Source of the DNA: Gnetum montanum
Taxonomy: Eukaryota; Streptophyta; Gnetopsida; Gnetales; Gnetaceae
Length of the DNA: 64,000 bases
Assembly (NCBI GenBank): GCA_015680685.1
Contig: MNCI01011418.1
Location: 111,195 to 175,194, forward strand
Direction: 5' to 3'
Of the stretch, positions 10,920-21,104 are shown in pieces (position 1 is the stretch's first letter; every line of letters starts with the position of its first letter). The notes beneath the pieces were generated by a model. The model was not told where the DNA came from and searched no databases. It saw nothing but the letters and a program-made list of their open reading frames with translations. Position numbers and translations under genes: made by a program.

Positions 10920-12207
10920 TGTACCGTCTGAAATTGTCGATCTTCAACTGGAAGGAAACAGAGACCAAGGGATCACCGAACACGCATAGATGACCCTACC
11001 TTCATCTAAGGGCGAGCTGGAATGAATGAAGGTAGAGTACCTTGGATGGTTTGCACGCGGATCAGGCAAGGATTTCCCTGAACGTACACTGAGGTTCTAT
11101 ACACTGGGTTATACGTAAATGGTGTAACAGGCGTAGAACAGAGCATAAACAGCATAACTGATGCAAACGGAGCGTAAACGTAATAGAGCGTAAATAGAAT
11201 ACATGCAACAATTAATGCAAACTGTAACAGATTTTAGGAAGAAAATGTAACAATGGCATTTCAAAATGAGATTACAATGCACTGGTCTAACACAGTTGTG
11301 GCTTTGACACAAAGCGGACAAATAGCCCCGGTATATGCAGGGAGGATTGATAGCTAGTTCAAACTATAGGCACAGCGTAGAGGCTGTATGCTTAGCGTAT
11401 AGGGTTGTCCAGCGTACAAGGTTCTTTGCTCTGGTTCTCAGCGTCTCTGTTTTTCTCTGGTTTTCTCGAAATTTTTGCCAACCCCTGATCTAGTGAAAAA
11501 TTGGGGCTTTTATACAGGTTTTGATGTTAGACTCGAGTTGGGTGACACGTGGCGCGTTGATCGGGTGCAAAAGCATAAAATTTACAAGTGTACAATAGAT
11601 TACATTTGCTGAGCATATACGCTCAGCGTATACACTGTATCAAGCAAGCGTAGACTCTAGGCGTATACGCTGGATGTGTTGAGCGTATACGCTGGGCGTA
11701 TGCGTTATGGATGCTGAGCATATACGCTAGAGTGTTTACACTGAAGGTTGCTAGGCGTGTATGCCAAGGCATATATGCTGATGGTTGTTGTCTTATACCA
11801 AGTCTTATTCTGCAGTGTTGTTTCTATGCCATCTTCGGGGATTGCATGTCGGGCGTATGCATCAGTCGTACAAGCTGGACATACTTGTGAGATGTGTATG
11901 CTGGTCATGCACATTGGGCATATACACTGTGAACATTGGGCGTATACGCTAGGCATATACACTGAGAATTTCGGGCGTATACGCTGTGGATATGAACTTG
12001 ACTGTATCCGCTAGGCGTATATGCTGAGAATGTAAACTTGGGCGTATATGCTGGGTGTATATGCTGAGAATGCATACTTAGTGAAATTAAGTATTTGATC
12101 TCCGAAGTTGCCATATTTGATACTAGATGTGGTTGTGGTCATCTGTGAGTCTCGAGGACCTACTTCTTGTTGGAAAAGGACTAAGCTTGAAATTTTGTAG
12201 TGTTTCA
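10920..12207 (-). repeat. 3' LTR of element F (1288 bp)
   Basis: On the minus strand it begins TGAAACACTAC (12207) and ends GGTACA (10920). The TATA box GTATAAAAGCCC is near 11515-11503 on the minus strand. Upstream of it, at 12080-11610, lies the palindromic repeat array annotated separately. It is closely similar to the 5' LTR with scattered substitutions. Confidence 0.88.
11610..12080. repeat. Array of AGCGTATACGCT palindromes in the U3 of F's 3' LTR
   Basis: About 15-20 exact or decayed copies of GGCGTATACGCT/AGCGTATACGCT occur, singly or back to back (for example near 11630, 11665, 11690, 11945, 11980, 12020, 12045). The 12-mer AGCGTATACGCT is a perfect palindrome. Many copies are decayed to GCATATACACT or GTGTATGC by transitions. 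A spacer without copies lies near 11780-11840. The array sits about 100-570 bp upstream of the TATA box. Confidence 0.8.
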
Positions 12208-13829
12208 TTGGTCCCTCTTTGTTGACGCTTGGAGGAATCGACCTGAGAAGCGTCGGCAAAGAAGTACAAAACACCACAAGCAACTTAGTAGCATTGTCCT
12301 TCGACACTTGACTAGATGTCATCGCACCGTGTTCAGTAGTACATGGGATTGGGGAAATGAAGTTTGTAGCTGGATAGGGAAATGAAAATTGTGGGGATTG
12401 GGACCTAATCAAGGGATTGTGCATGGTAAAGGGGATGCTCTGGTGTGTATATGGGTCATGCTGATCCTTGTCAATAGCCATTGTTTAGCAGACTTGAAAT
12501 CAAGACATGAGATGTGCGTCCTTTGATGGAACAAGACTCTTGTTTAGTGTTTAAGAGGACTTGTTGGCCGCGTGATGATGGGTTGCGTTCTTTGGAGGAA
12601 TAGGCCCCTTGTTTGGTGTTAAAGAGAACCTGTTGGTGGAGAGCCAAAGCTACGCAATGCGATGTTACTTGAGCTTTTGAGACATGAGTGTTTGTTTCCA
12701 GGACAACTGCCTTCCCACGTGAGGCTTATGGGAAGTGCCAAGGGTCTTGTGGTTCATTTTGGTCTTTGCTCTTTACTCTTTTCTTTTTCTTTACTTTTTT
12801 TTCCTTTTTTTTTGTGTTTTATCTCCTTTTTTTTGTCTATTTTTTTTTGTTTCTATTTTTTTTGTCTCTTTGTTTTTTAGCAAGAGCTTTCTTTCAATTT
12901 TGCACTCATGCTCATGTGCCATATTGTGTGTTGCAGTTGCTTGAGAGTGTCACAGCGTGTAACAGTGTGCTCAAAGTTTTGGGGTGTACTGGGTGTATCT
13001 GGGAACTGTAACTGGGTAGGAAATGGAACAAGAGTGTTGGGGAACTGGAAATGTACTTTTGAACAGATTGATTAACATGGTTGCGTGCGTCAAAAACAAT
13101 GTGGCACCTTGTCACCGTGATGAAGTGTATCCGTGTATGAGCACCACTAGGTGTCATCCTGCAAACACAACTCCAAGAAGACAAGAAAACCACAAGTGAA
13201 TGAGTTAGCAAACATGTTAGACGTGAATGTGACTGATGCAAATGAGGCACCATGTGAAACTTAAGGCAAACAAAATAAGTAGCAATAGTGTTGTCAGAGC
13301 TAGTGTGATGAATGATGCAACAGGCATTGATGAAGAAGTTTCATGAATTACAGCAGTAGATGAATGTGCCAGAAATGATATGGCCAGTTTATAGTCTTAG
13401 CGGACTGTCGTGGGTTAGTTTTACGTCATAACCCATTGGACGTTGTCAGTTTATGATCGTAGCAGATGGTACGATGCTAATTTATAGTCGTGGCGGACTA
13501 TGAAGAGGCAAGCTAGTTTATAGTCTTAGCGGACTCTGGTGAATGAGTGTGACAGTTTAGTGTCATGTCAGATGAAGCTCTGTGGTGTCGGTTTACTGTC
13601 ATGATGCCAGGACATTCTGTGGTATCAATTTTGAGTCATGATGCTAGGACTGCTCTATGTGGATGCATGCGTGTGCATTTGTATGATCCTGTAAACAAAA
13701 GCTACTAGAGAAAACAATATTAAATAGCAACTGCAGAAAATGTGAACTGAAATGCACCAATAAATAAAAAATAATGTGAAATAGTGGTAGTTTAAGGCCT
13801 TTTCGGGCCATGGTTTAGTTTAAGGCCTT
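12208..13829 (-). other. 3' non-coding part of element F
   Basis: I see no RT, RNase H or integrase motif on either strand. It holds a polypurine-like AAAGAGGGACCAA next to the LTR (12208-12222), an A/G-rich tract on the minus strand (12770-12880), four copies of a dispersed unit (13384-13560) and a tandem duplication (13791-13842). An open stretch on the minus strand starts at ATG 12481 and runs into the LTR, with no recognised similarity. Confidence 0.6.
13384..13560 (-). repeat. Dispersed repeat AGTTTATAGTCTTAGCGGAC, four copies
   Basis: Copies related to AGTTTATAGTCTTAGCGGAC lie near 13387, 13446, 13478 and 13511, separated by 30-60 bases of unrelated spacer. Two further forms (AGTTTAACATCTTAGCGGA near 15181, AGTTTAACGTCTTAGTGGA near 15265) lie inside the gag-protease linker, so the unit recurs through F. 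Confidence 0.6.
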
Positions 13830-13842
13830 TTCGGGGCATGAG
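13791..13842 (-). repeat. Tandem duplication of a 25-bp unit in F
   Basis: TTTAAGGCCTTTTCGGG is present twice in direct orientation (near 13792 and 13819), each followed by C/GCATG. Confidence 0.7.
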
Positions 13843-16800
13843 AAAACGTGTAAGCTAATACAATACAAACTAAGGTGATGTATGCACAACAAACAAAGGT
13901 GAAGAGTGGGCGGAGATTAGTCATGTCTTTGGTCGTAGGGGAGTCTTGATTATGTGGTTGTTTCTTAGTCGGACATGGTCTAGGAGGCATGCTAGTTTGC
14001 TCTAGGAGGCTTTCAGTTTTTACCCCTTGTTCGGGTGTTTTAATTCTAGGTGTTATGTTTGTTGTTGTGCGTGTTGCTTCAAGAGGCTCCTCTTTCAAGA
14101 CCTATGACATGTCTATGTTTTGGTTAGCTTGAAAAGGAGTGTTGTCGCCATGTATAATGACTTATCCACCTTCGTATGGAAGGCGGATTTCTTGATGTAT
14201 TGGTGAGAAAATGGCTCGTTGTTGTGCTAGCCAAGGTCTACTAAGAATCATGTTGAAACTGGGCATCTCTTCTATGACAGTGAATTCTGTGCTGGTGGGG
14301 AATTATTCTCCTGCCACAAAGGCTATGTTGATTATGCCCTTAACTATGACATATGATCCATTGAAAGATTTTAAACACGTGGTTTCTGTTGGCATGATCT
14401 CATCTGCCATGCCTAGTTTGTCGATGACAGAGTATAGAACTACGTTTGTTGCCACACCATCATCAACATGCACTCTGCGAATGGTACATTGCCCGACACA
14501 CACACTAATCGATAATGGAGCTGTTGTGACTTCCCCTTGTTCAGGGTTACATTTAACTGCATCATCACGAAAGGCTAAGGTGTTTGAACCCAATCCTTGT
14601 GGTGTGTGTCATGAAATCATTGCACGGATAGATTCCATGTTAGCAAGGATGTCCTCTGTAACAGGAATGGATGCTAACGTTTGTGTTAAGGCTTCGTGAT
14701 GAGCCGATGATGTCATGACCAAATCGTACAAGCTCATGGTTATGTTCTTTTTTTTGAGCGTTTGTTTCACTTGGGCCAATGTAGCTACAAAGTCTATGTT
14801 GTCTGTCGTTGTGTTGGTTACCTCTGTATGGGTTGAGGGCTTGGGCCTGGTTTGTTTGGGATGAGGGGCAGGGCCCCTAGTATTCAGTTGTTGTATACTA
14901 GGTGTGTCCTTTGTTTTAGTTATGGGTGTTATTTGTTGTTAATTTGTCCTCTTCTACTGCCATTTGGTAGGCTTATCCGTGTTGTTGGCAAGGTTGAATC
15001 TTGAGGGAGGAGAGGTTGAGAAGTTTCCTACAGTTGGGCTCAGGGTAAGTGAGGGGCCATTGCGTGGTGGCACTTTTATGACAAATGGGAGTTTAGGAGG
15101 TGTTATTGTTGTTTGACTAGCCTGTTGTGGCACCTTGATAACAAAAGGTTTCTTTATTGTTGTCGTTGGTGCAACATGCCAGTTTAACATCTTAGCGGAC
15201 GACTATGATGGTACTTTGACCACAGAGGGTGTCTTCGGTGCTTGGGATTGTGTTGCATCTTGCTAGTTTAACGTCTTAGTGGATGTGTGAGGTGGTGGTA
15301 CCTTGACGACAAAAGGTGTTGTCGGTGCTCTAGGTGGCACCTTGATGACGATGGGAGGCCCCTTTCTCGTGGAGGCGGAGAGGATTGTTGCCTTACTGGG
15401 AGGCACATGGATCACAAAAGCTTGCTACACAAGTTTAGGCTTACTATCTATGCTAATGGAGTTTATGACATAGGAGGCATCATTTGTGCTGGGTTGATTC
15501 AGGGTGTTGACGTTCAATTGGCCATGTTCTATCATTGCTTGTAGATCATCCTTTAACGCACGGCAGGTGTCGGTATTGTGACCAGACATCTGGTGGTAAT
15601 GGCAAAATTGGTCTAACTTGAAATGTCATGGAACCGGGGGCTCATTTGGTGCTACTAAGGTGGGGTTTCTCAGTAGCTCGCAGTACCTATCATGTCGGCG
15701 GTGAGCATTCTCCGTTACGTGTTTCTATTGGATTTGCCCAGCTTTAAGGAGTTGCTCTAGTAGTTTCGAAGGTTGCGCAGGTAGCAGTGTGTACTTAGAG
15801 CGATCTTTGCATTGAAAATTGGACCTTAAGGTGGCCCCTATTGTTGCAGGTGGGTTGGTACTGGTGTTTGTTGTTTTTGTGCTTGCAGCGACAATTTCTG
15901 TTGTTGCCTTTTGTTTGGCAACGTGTTGGTTCTTGTAAGCCACATAGGCGGGGTCATTACTGGTTTGTGCAGCTTGTTCAATGTTCTTGATCTACGTGAA
16001 TGCTTGGCTCAACGTTTGAGCGCTTAGGTAGTACAGTTTTGACTTAATGAAGTCATTCACGACTCCCTTCAGAATCGTAAGCAAATACTTTTCAGGGATG
16101 GGCTCATGAAGTTCGTTAAGGGCTGCACTCCATCGTTGGATGAACTTTTGCACAGGCTCAAGTGGTGCTTGTTTCACTTGTATCAGACTATCTAGTGTGA
16201 CTTCAGGCTTGAGGTTGTACTTAAATCAGGTAACGAACTGATGTAACAGATCCTCCAGAGAGGATATGAAGTTACGAGGCAAGGCTCGGTACCAGTCTAA
16301 GGCTATACTCGTTAAGGACATAACAAACACTCGCAAGATTGCGTGGGGCCAAGCTTGAAGCAATAGAGTTTTTGATCGAAACGTGACTAAGTGAGCGTTT
16401 GGATCTCCCTTCCCGTTGTATTTGGTCAGCTGTGGAAGTGTGATTCCCTTGGGCAAAGCTAACGGTGGCACTGAAGTACTAATTGGATCATCGTGGTAGA
16501 AGTCTAGTACTTTAACTTGTTCAATGTTTGCTGTTTTAAGGTGCTTTACCTCTTCAGCTAATGCTTGCATCATTTGTTTAGCTTCTGCCCACTCTTGAGC
16601 AGTAAGCAGATTAGTTGGTTGGGGAGGTTGTTGGGGAGTCATTTGTTGCTGTGGAGCGATGTTCAGAGTTGTGGTTGTGGGGTGTGGCACGTTGAAGTGA
16701 GTGGGTTGTTGAACAAGGGGTATGGTTCCTTGCCTAGCCACAAACTGTGAAGTGACACCCTGGATGTGCTAGGCCGATGTAGTGAAAGTGGCCCCATGCG

Positions 16801-17550
16801 TTTGCACGTGTGGTATGTACTGGGGGGAGATGGGAGTGGGTAATCTCTGTTGGGATACTGGTGCTTGTGTGCTTGTTGACACTTGGTGAGTGGTCATCTG
16901 TCCCATGCGAGGATGGAGTGATGGGTTCACGTAGGCATGGGGACTGAGGGTGTGGTATGAATCCTCAGGTTCGGATTGTGCCTCGAAGTCATCTACATCA
17001 TGTTGGTTTTGGGGCTCCTCAGTGGGTCGTCGTGTGTTTTTGCCCCTTGCCAGAAGAAGCTGGGAGATGAGCCTATTATGAGGATCAGAAAGGGGGATGA
17101 TGTCATATACGGAAGGGGCAAATTCATGACCTCCCATGTATATGTGCTCAAAATTTTGTTTTGCCTCATGTTCTGTGTGGTCAATAGGAAGGTTGGCCTG
17201 AATCTTCACACAGATGTAGTTATACTATTCTTGTGTGGGAACTATGAAGGCGCGTGCGCTGGAGTTTTGGGATGATTCCATGGTGATGTGTAACGAGGCA
17301 GCGTATGAGCTAGCTAATAAGTGTCAAGTGTGTTTCGGGCTAAGTGTACAAAGTGTTTGGCATGTGAACACTGAAAATTTTTCTAAGTGTCCAGCGTGTA
17401 CAGTGTAAACGGGAGAAAATTTGGCTAAGTATGAAATTATGAACTATAGTCGTACGTGGATGGCGATCTCGAGTAAGAGGAAGTCATATCGAAATTGTTA
17501 TGTTGTGTGTATTGTATCCCTTGGACAAGGTGATCCATGTTGATGGCCAT
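13830..17550 (-). pseudogene. gag-pro: Degenerate gag-protease of element F (Tat lineage)
   Basis: The likely start is the ATG at 17550 (MAINMDHLVQGI). A Gln/Pro-rich N-terminal part (17209-16700) precedes the retrotransposon gag core at 16640-15990, with ITLPQLTKYNGKGDPNAHL, ALDWYRALP and a second helix block with FIQRWSAALNELHEPIPE. A Tat-type zinc knuckle FCHYHQMSGHNTDTCRALK lies at 15604-15550. A linker carries six copies of an eight-residue motif like PFVIKVPP (15424-15073). The aspartic protease (about 14600-14180) reads VHVDDGVATNV, then LPS/FNG-type blocks and MILSRPWLAQQRAIFS. Its catalytic triad is DDG where DTG/DSG is usual. Stops and frameshifts separate the blocks, so it is not functional as it stands. 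Confidence 0.75.
15073..15424 (-). repeat. Six-copy coding repeat (PFVIKVPP-like) in F
   Basis: On the minus strand the linker between zinc knuckle and protease repeats AFVIHVPP, PIVIKVPPR, TPFVVKVPP, TPSVVKVP, KPFVIKVP and LPFVIKVPPR. The DNA unit is close to GGCACCTTGATGACAAAAGG on the plus strand. Spacers between units carry the AGTTTAACGTCTTAGCGGA motif. Such repeats are consistent with a flexible spacer expanded by slippage or unequal exchange. Confidence 0.75.
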
Positions 17551-17813
17551 TAGTACTTAGACAGGTTTGAAGTAGGTGCGAATCGAAGCGAATTCGGCTT
17601 TGAAATGGGCTCGTTTTGTGTGTTTTTGTTGAAAAAACACTGTAGCGATGCTGTAGCAGCGTAAACACTATAGCAGCGTAGACACTGTAGCAGCGTAAAC
17701 ACTGTAGCAGCGTAGACACTGTAGCAGCGTAAACACTGTGTTTAAATAGGTAACGTGATCAACGTTTCGATTAAACAAAAAACAAGTCAAGCCCTCCTTC
17801 TAGCGCCAATTTC
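17551..17813 (-). other. Leader of element F with primer-binding site
   Basis: On the minus strand the sequence inside the 5' LTR reads GAAATTGGCGCTAGAAGGAG then GGCTTGACTTG. TTGGCGCTAGAAGGAGGG is the probable PBS (about 17810-17792). I cannot name the tRNA with confidence. The leader continues to the gag ATG at 17550 and contains the 17-bp tandem repeat. Confidence 0.6.
17653..17737 (-). repeat. Tandem repeat, 17 bp x 5, in the leader of F
   Basis: Five head-to-tail units of GTAGCAGCGTAAACACT. Units alternate between TAAACACT and TAGACACT, so a 34-bp higher-order period is visible. A degraded half unit precedes it near 17640. Confidence 0.85.
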
Positions 17814-19066
17814 TGTACCATCTGAAATCATCGATCTCCAGCTAAAAGGAAACAGAGACTGGGGGATCACCGGACACGCACAGATGACCCTACCTTCGCC
17901 TAAGGGCAAGCTAGAATGAATGAAGGTAGAGTACCTTGGATGGTCTGCACACGGATGAGGCAAGGATTTTCCCGAACGTACACCGAGGTGCTATACACTG
18001 GGTTATATGTAAACGGTGTAACAAGCGTAAAACAGAGCGTAAACAGTGTAACTGATGCGAACGGAGCGTAAACGTAACAAAGCGTAAACAAAATACATAC
18101 AACAATTAATGCAAACTGTAATAGATTTTAGGAACAAAATGTAACAATGGCATTTCAAAATGAGATTACAATGCACCGGTCTAACACAGTTGTGGCTTTG
18201 ACACAAGGCAGACGAATAGCCCCGGTAGATGCAGGGAGGACTGATGGCTGGTTCAAACTGTAGGCATAGCATAGAGGCTGTATGCTTAGCATATAGGATT
18301 TTCTAGCATACAAGGTTCTTTGCTCTAGTTCTCAGCGTCTCTGTTTTTCTTTGGTTTGCTCGAAATTTTTGCCAACCCCTGATCTAGTGAAAAATAGGGG
18401 CTTTTATACAGGTTTTGACGTTAGACTCTGGTTAGACGACACGTGGCGCATTTACCGAGTGCAAAAGCATAAAATTTACAAGTGTACAATAGATTACATT
18501 TGCTGAGCATATACGCTCAGCGTATATGCTGTATCAAGCGGGCATAGACTCTGGGCATATACGCTGGATGTGCTGAGCGTATACGCTGGGCGTATACGCT
18601 ATGGATGCTGAGCGTATATGATGGAGTATTTACGCTGAAGGTTGTTGGGCGTGTATGCCAGGGCGTATACGCTGATGATTGCTGCCTTGTACCAAGTCTT
18701 ATTCTGTAGTGTTGTTTCCATGCCATCTTCGGGGATTGCATGCCGAACGTATGCATCAGTCGTACAAGCTGGACGTACTTGTGGGATGTGTACGCTGGTC
18801 GTGCACACTGGGCGTATACGCTGTGAGCATCGGGCATATACACTATGGATATGAACTTGAGTGTATACGCTAGGCGTATACGCTGAGAATGTAAACTTGG
18901 GTGTATACGCTGGGCATATACGCTGAGAATGCATACTTAGTGAAATTAAGTATCTGATCTCCGAAGTTGCCATATTTGATACCAGATGTAGCTATGGTCG
19001 TCTGTGAGTCTCAGGGACCTGCTTCTTGTTGGAAAAGGACTAAGCTTGAAATTTTGTGGTGTTTCA
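17814..19066 (-). repeat. 5' LTR of element F (1253 bp)
   Basis: Minus-strand TGAAACACCAC (19066) to GGTACA (17814). TATA box GTATAAAAGCCCC is at about 18409-18397. The palindrome array of the 3' LTR is repeated here at 18500-18925 with better preserved units (for example GGGCGTATACGCT near 18587 and 18805). Confidence 0.88.
18500..18925. repeat. Array of AGCGTATACGCT palindromes in the U3 of F's 5' LTR
   Basis: This is the same array as in the 3' LTR, lying upstream of the TATA box in the copy that would drive transcription. Units such as GAGCGTATACGCTGGGCG (18576 on) are nearly perfect. The array lies in two blocks separated by about 110 bases. Its role is unproven; a palindromic binding site for a dimeric regulator or a replication-slippage product are both possible. 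Confidence 0.8.
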
Positions 19067-19071
19067 CGATC

Positions 19072-19885
19072 GAACTCCGTGGATAGTCTAGTCATGGTAT
19101 CTAGATAGTTACACATTGATCGCAATTCACTGTCTTCCCACCTGGACTAGTATTTTCTTTATCACGTATGGTTTAGTCCAGAGTGAGGCATATGATGTGA
19201 TCCTAAATTAGTGCTACTCCTAGAGACAATGGAGAATAATCTTGATTAAACTAATGAGTAATAGGAAATGAAGTCTAAGCTAACCTAAGTGTGATCAGCA
19301 TCCATTCCTTAATCTTTCATACACATCTTGGACCTCGTGCATGACTACTACTGGGGTTACCAAGCGTAGATCCTAGGTACGCTACTGGATTATGAAGTAG
19401 TCATACTTAAATGCTCATGATTAAGTCATACTCATTCTGCATTTAACAATAGGAATAGTAAATGATGATAAAGAAATATTAACTAAGAAAATAATAAATA
19501 ACAATAATAATTAATAATAACAATTAAATAATTAAACTAAGTGAATGCTGCAATGATGAAGTAATCTCGATCTTTATTACCAATCAGGTATGTGTCCAAG
19601 TACGTCACACTCGAATAAAGATTTCATACAATTACAAGCATCACACTGCGGGCATGCGCTTGGGAAAATATTCTAACTCTTGTGAAAACAAACTGCAAGA
19701 GCTTTGCTACAATTGATCCAAAAGATACCTAAGTGTGGCAGGTGCGCGCTTATTTATAGGCTAGCATAAACAAGGCTGTGTATATGGTGCTACGTATATG
19801 GGGCCTAGTATACAGGGCCTAGTATATGCAGTAGGCTGAGTATACAAGGCCTAGTATATGTAGTCCCTGAAACCATGATTCATCA
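19072..19885 (-). repeat. 3' LTR of element E, main part (814 bp) right of F
   Basis: It resumes GAACTCCGTGGATAG after F's target duplication and runs to the LTR start TGATGAATCATGG (minus strand, 19885). The TATA box CTATAAATAAG is at 19759-19749 on the minus strand. It matches the 5' LTR at 22697-23548. Confidence 0.88.
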
Positions 19886-19895
19886 TACCCCCACG
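19886..19895 (-). other. Polypurine tract of element E
   Basis: The minus strand reads CGTGGGGGTA directly before the 3' LTR, preceded by GGACAAGTTGTTATTCAGT. B has the same arrangement at 40861-40888. Confidence 0.8.
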
Positions 19896-20528
19896 ACTGA
19901 ATAACAACTTGTCCTCAAGTCAAAGAAAGTGAGGAACAAGCTTAGTTGAATACACAGTGGATAGGTATGGGATTATTGACTGACTAGAAATTTATTCATG
20001 CTGTAGTGGAGGATTAAACAAAATTTGGACATAGACACATAATTACAAAACTTTGGAACTCATGGGGTTCCCGGTAGTGGTGGCTCCTCCATGGGTGCCT
20101 TTCCTTTGTCTTGTGCATTAGGCTTCTAAGATTGATACCATTGAAGAAGCACTTGACGTTTCTCCTCTTCTATTTGAGGATTATGAGCTGTCCATGCTGA
20201 TGTTCCAATGTTTGATGGAGTCAGCACTTTTTATGGACATGACAGTTGCAGGAACACTTGATTGGCCTTAACATGCATGCAGCCGATAGCCATTGTTCCT
20301 CTTCATAGGCTCAGGCCACAACCTCTCCTCCCTTTTCTTGGATAGATGGAGTTCCATGATGGATGCTAAATGATTAGGCGTTCTGCTCTACATGTTCTGC
20401 ATGAGGTCCTTGGCAACTTCCTTCCCCACGTTGTTCGGTTGCACCTTGAGAAGGTCCTCCTTGTTGTCTTCTTTTAGGGGCCATCTATAATCACACAAAG
20501 ATTAATTGTTAGTAAGGTTATTGAAAAA
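19896..20528 (-). pseudogene. C-terminal remnant of the third ORF of element E
   Basis: This lies just upstream (in element orientation) of the polypurine tract. A MEEPPLPGTP block near 20100-20060 matches the end of the third ORF in G (EEPPPLGTT) and B (PPPMHGP). The rest is too decayed or too short before the N gap to align by eye. The first 100 bases next to the polypurine tract are untranslated. Confidence 0.45.
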
Positions 20529-21104
20529 NNNNNNNNNNNNNNNNNNNNNNNNNNNNNNNNNNNNNNNNNNNNNNNNNNNNNNNNNNNNNNNNNNNNNNNN
20601 NNNNNNNNNNNNNNNNNNNNNNNNNNNNNNNNNNNNNNNNNNNNNNNNNNNNNNNNNNNNNNNNNNNNNNNNNNNNNNNNNNNNNNNNNNNNNNNNNNNN
20701 NNNNNNNNNNNNNNNNNNNNNNNNNNNNNNNNNNNNNNNNNNNNNNNNNNNNNNNNNNNNNNNNNNNNNNNNNNNNNNNNNNNNNNNNNNNNNNNNNNNN
20801 NNNNNNNNNNNNNNNNNNNNNNNNNNNNNNNNNNNNNNNNNNNNNNNNNNNNNNNNNNNNNNNNNNNNNNNNNNNNNNNNNNNNNNNNNNNNNNNNNNNN
20901 NNNNNNNNNNNNNNNNNNNNNNNNNNNNNNNNNNNNNNNNNNNNNNNNNNNNNNNNNNNNNNNNNNNNNNNNNNNNNNNNNNNNNNNNNNNNNNNNNNNN
21001 NNNNNNNNNNNNNNNNNNNNNNNNNNNNNNNNNNNNNNNNNNNNNNNNNNNNNNNNNNNNNNNNNNNNNNNNNNNNNNNNNNNNNNNNNNNNNNNNNNNN
21101 NNNN
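20529..21104. other. Assembly gap (576 Ns) inside element E
   Basis: A run of Ns joins the third-ORF tail of E directly to its gag. Translations through it are meaningless. Pol and most of the third ORF of E would have to be in this gap or deleted. Confidence 0.99.

Larger units (their letters stand above)
10920..19066 (-). mobile_element. Element F: non-autonomous Tat-like retrotransposon with gag and protease only
   Basis: An 8.1-kb minus-strand element with two LTRs (17814-19066 as the 5' LTR, 10920-12207 as the 3' LTR), TG/CA ends and target duplication CGGTC/CGATC inside E's LTR. After the 5' LTR comes a PBS-like TTGGCGCTAGAAGGAGGG, a leader with a 17-bp tandem repeat, and gag with a Tat-type zinc knuckle and aspartic protease (17550 down to about 13830). 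No reverse transcriptase, RNase H or integrase motif is visible in the remaining 1.6 kb before the 3' LTR. The structure fits terminal-repeat elements with a gag domain (TR-GAG type), which would need enzymes from an autonomous Tat relative. Confidence 0.8.

Noticed and set aside
12662-12944. Membrane protein (Phe/Leu-rich frames)
   Set aside because: It is translation of a T-rich tract in three frames, with no homologous copy and no coding context. On the element's own strand this is a purine-rich tract.
17653-17737. CRISPR-like array
   Set aside because: Units are directly adjacent with no unique spacers, lie in a retrotransposon leader, and the genome is a plant's. It is a simple tandem repeat.
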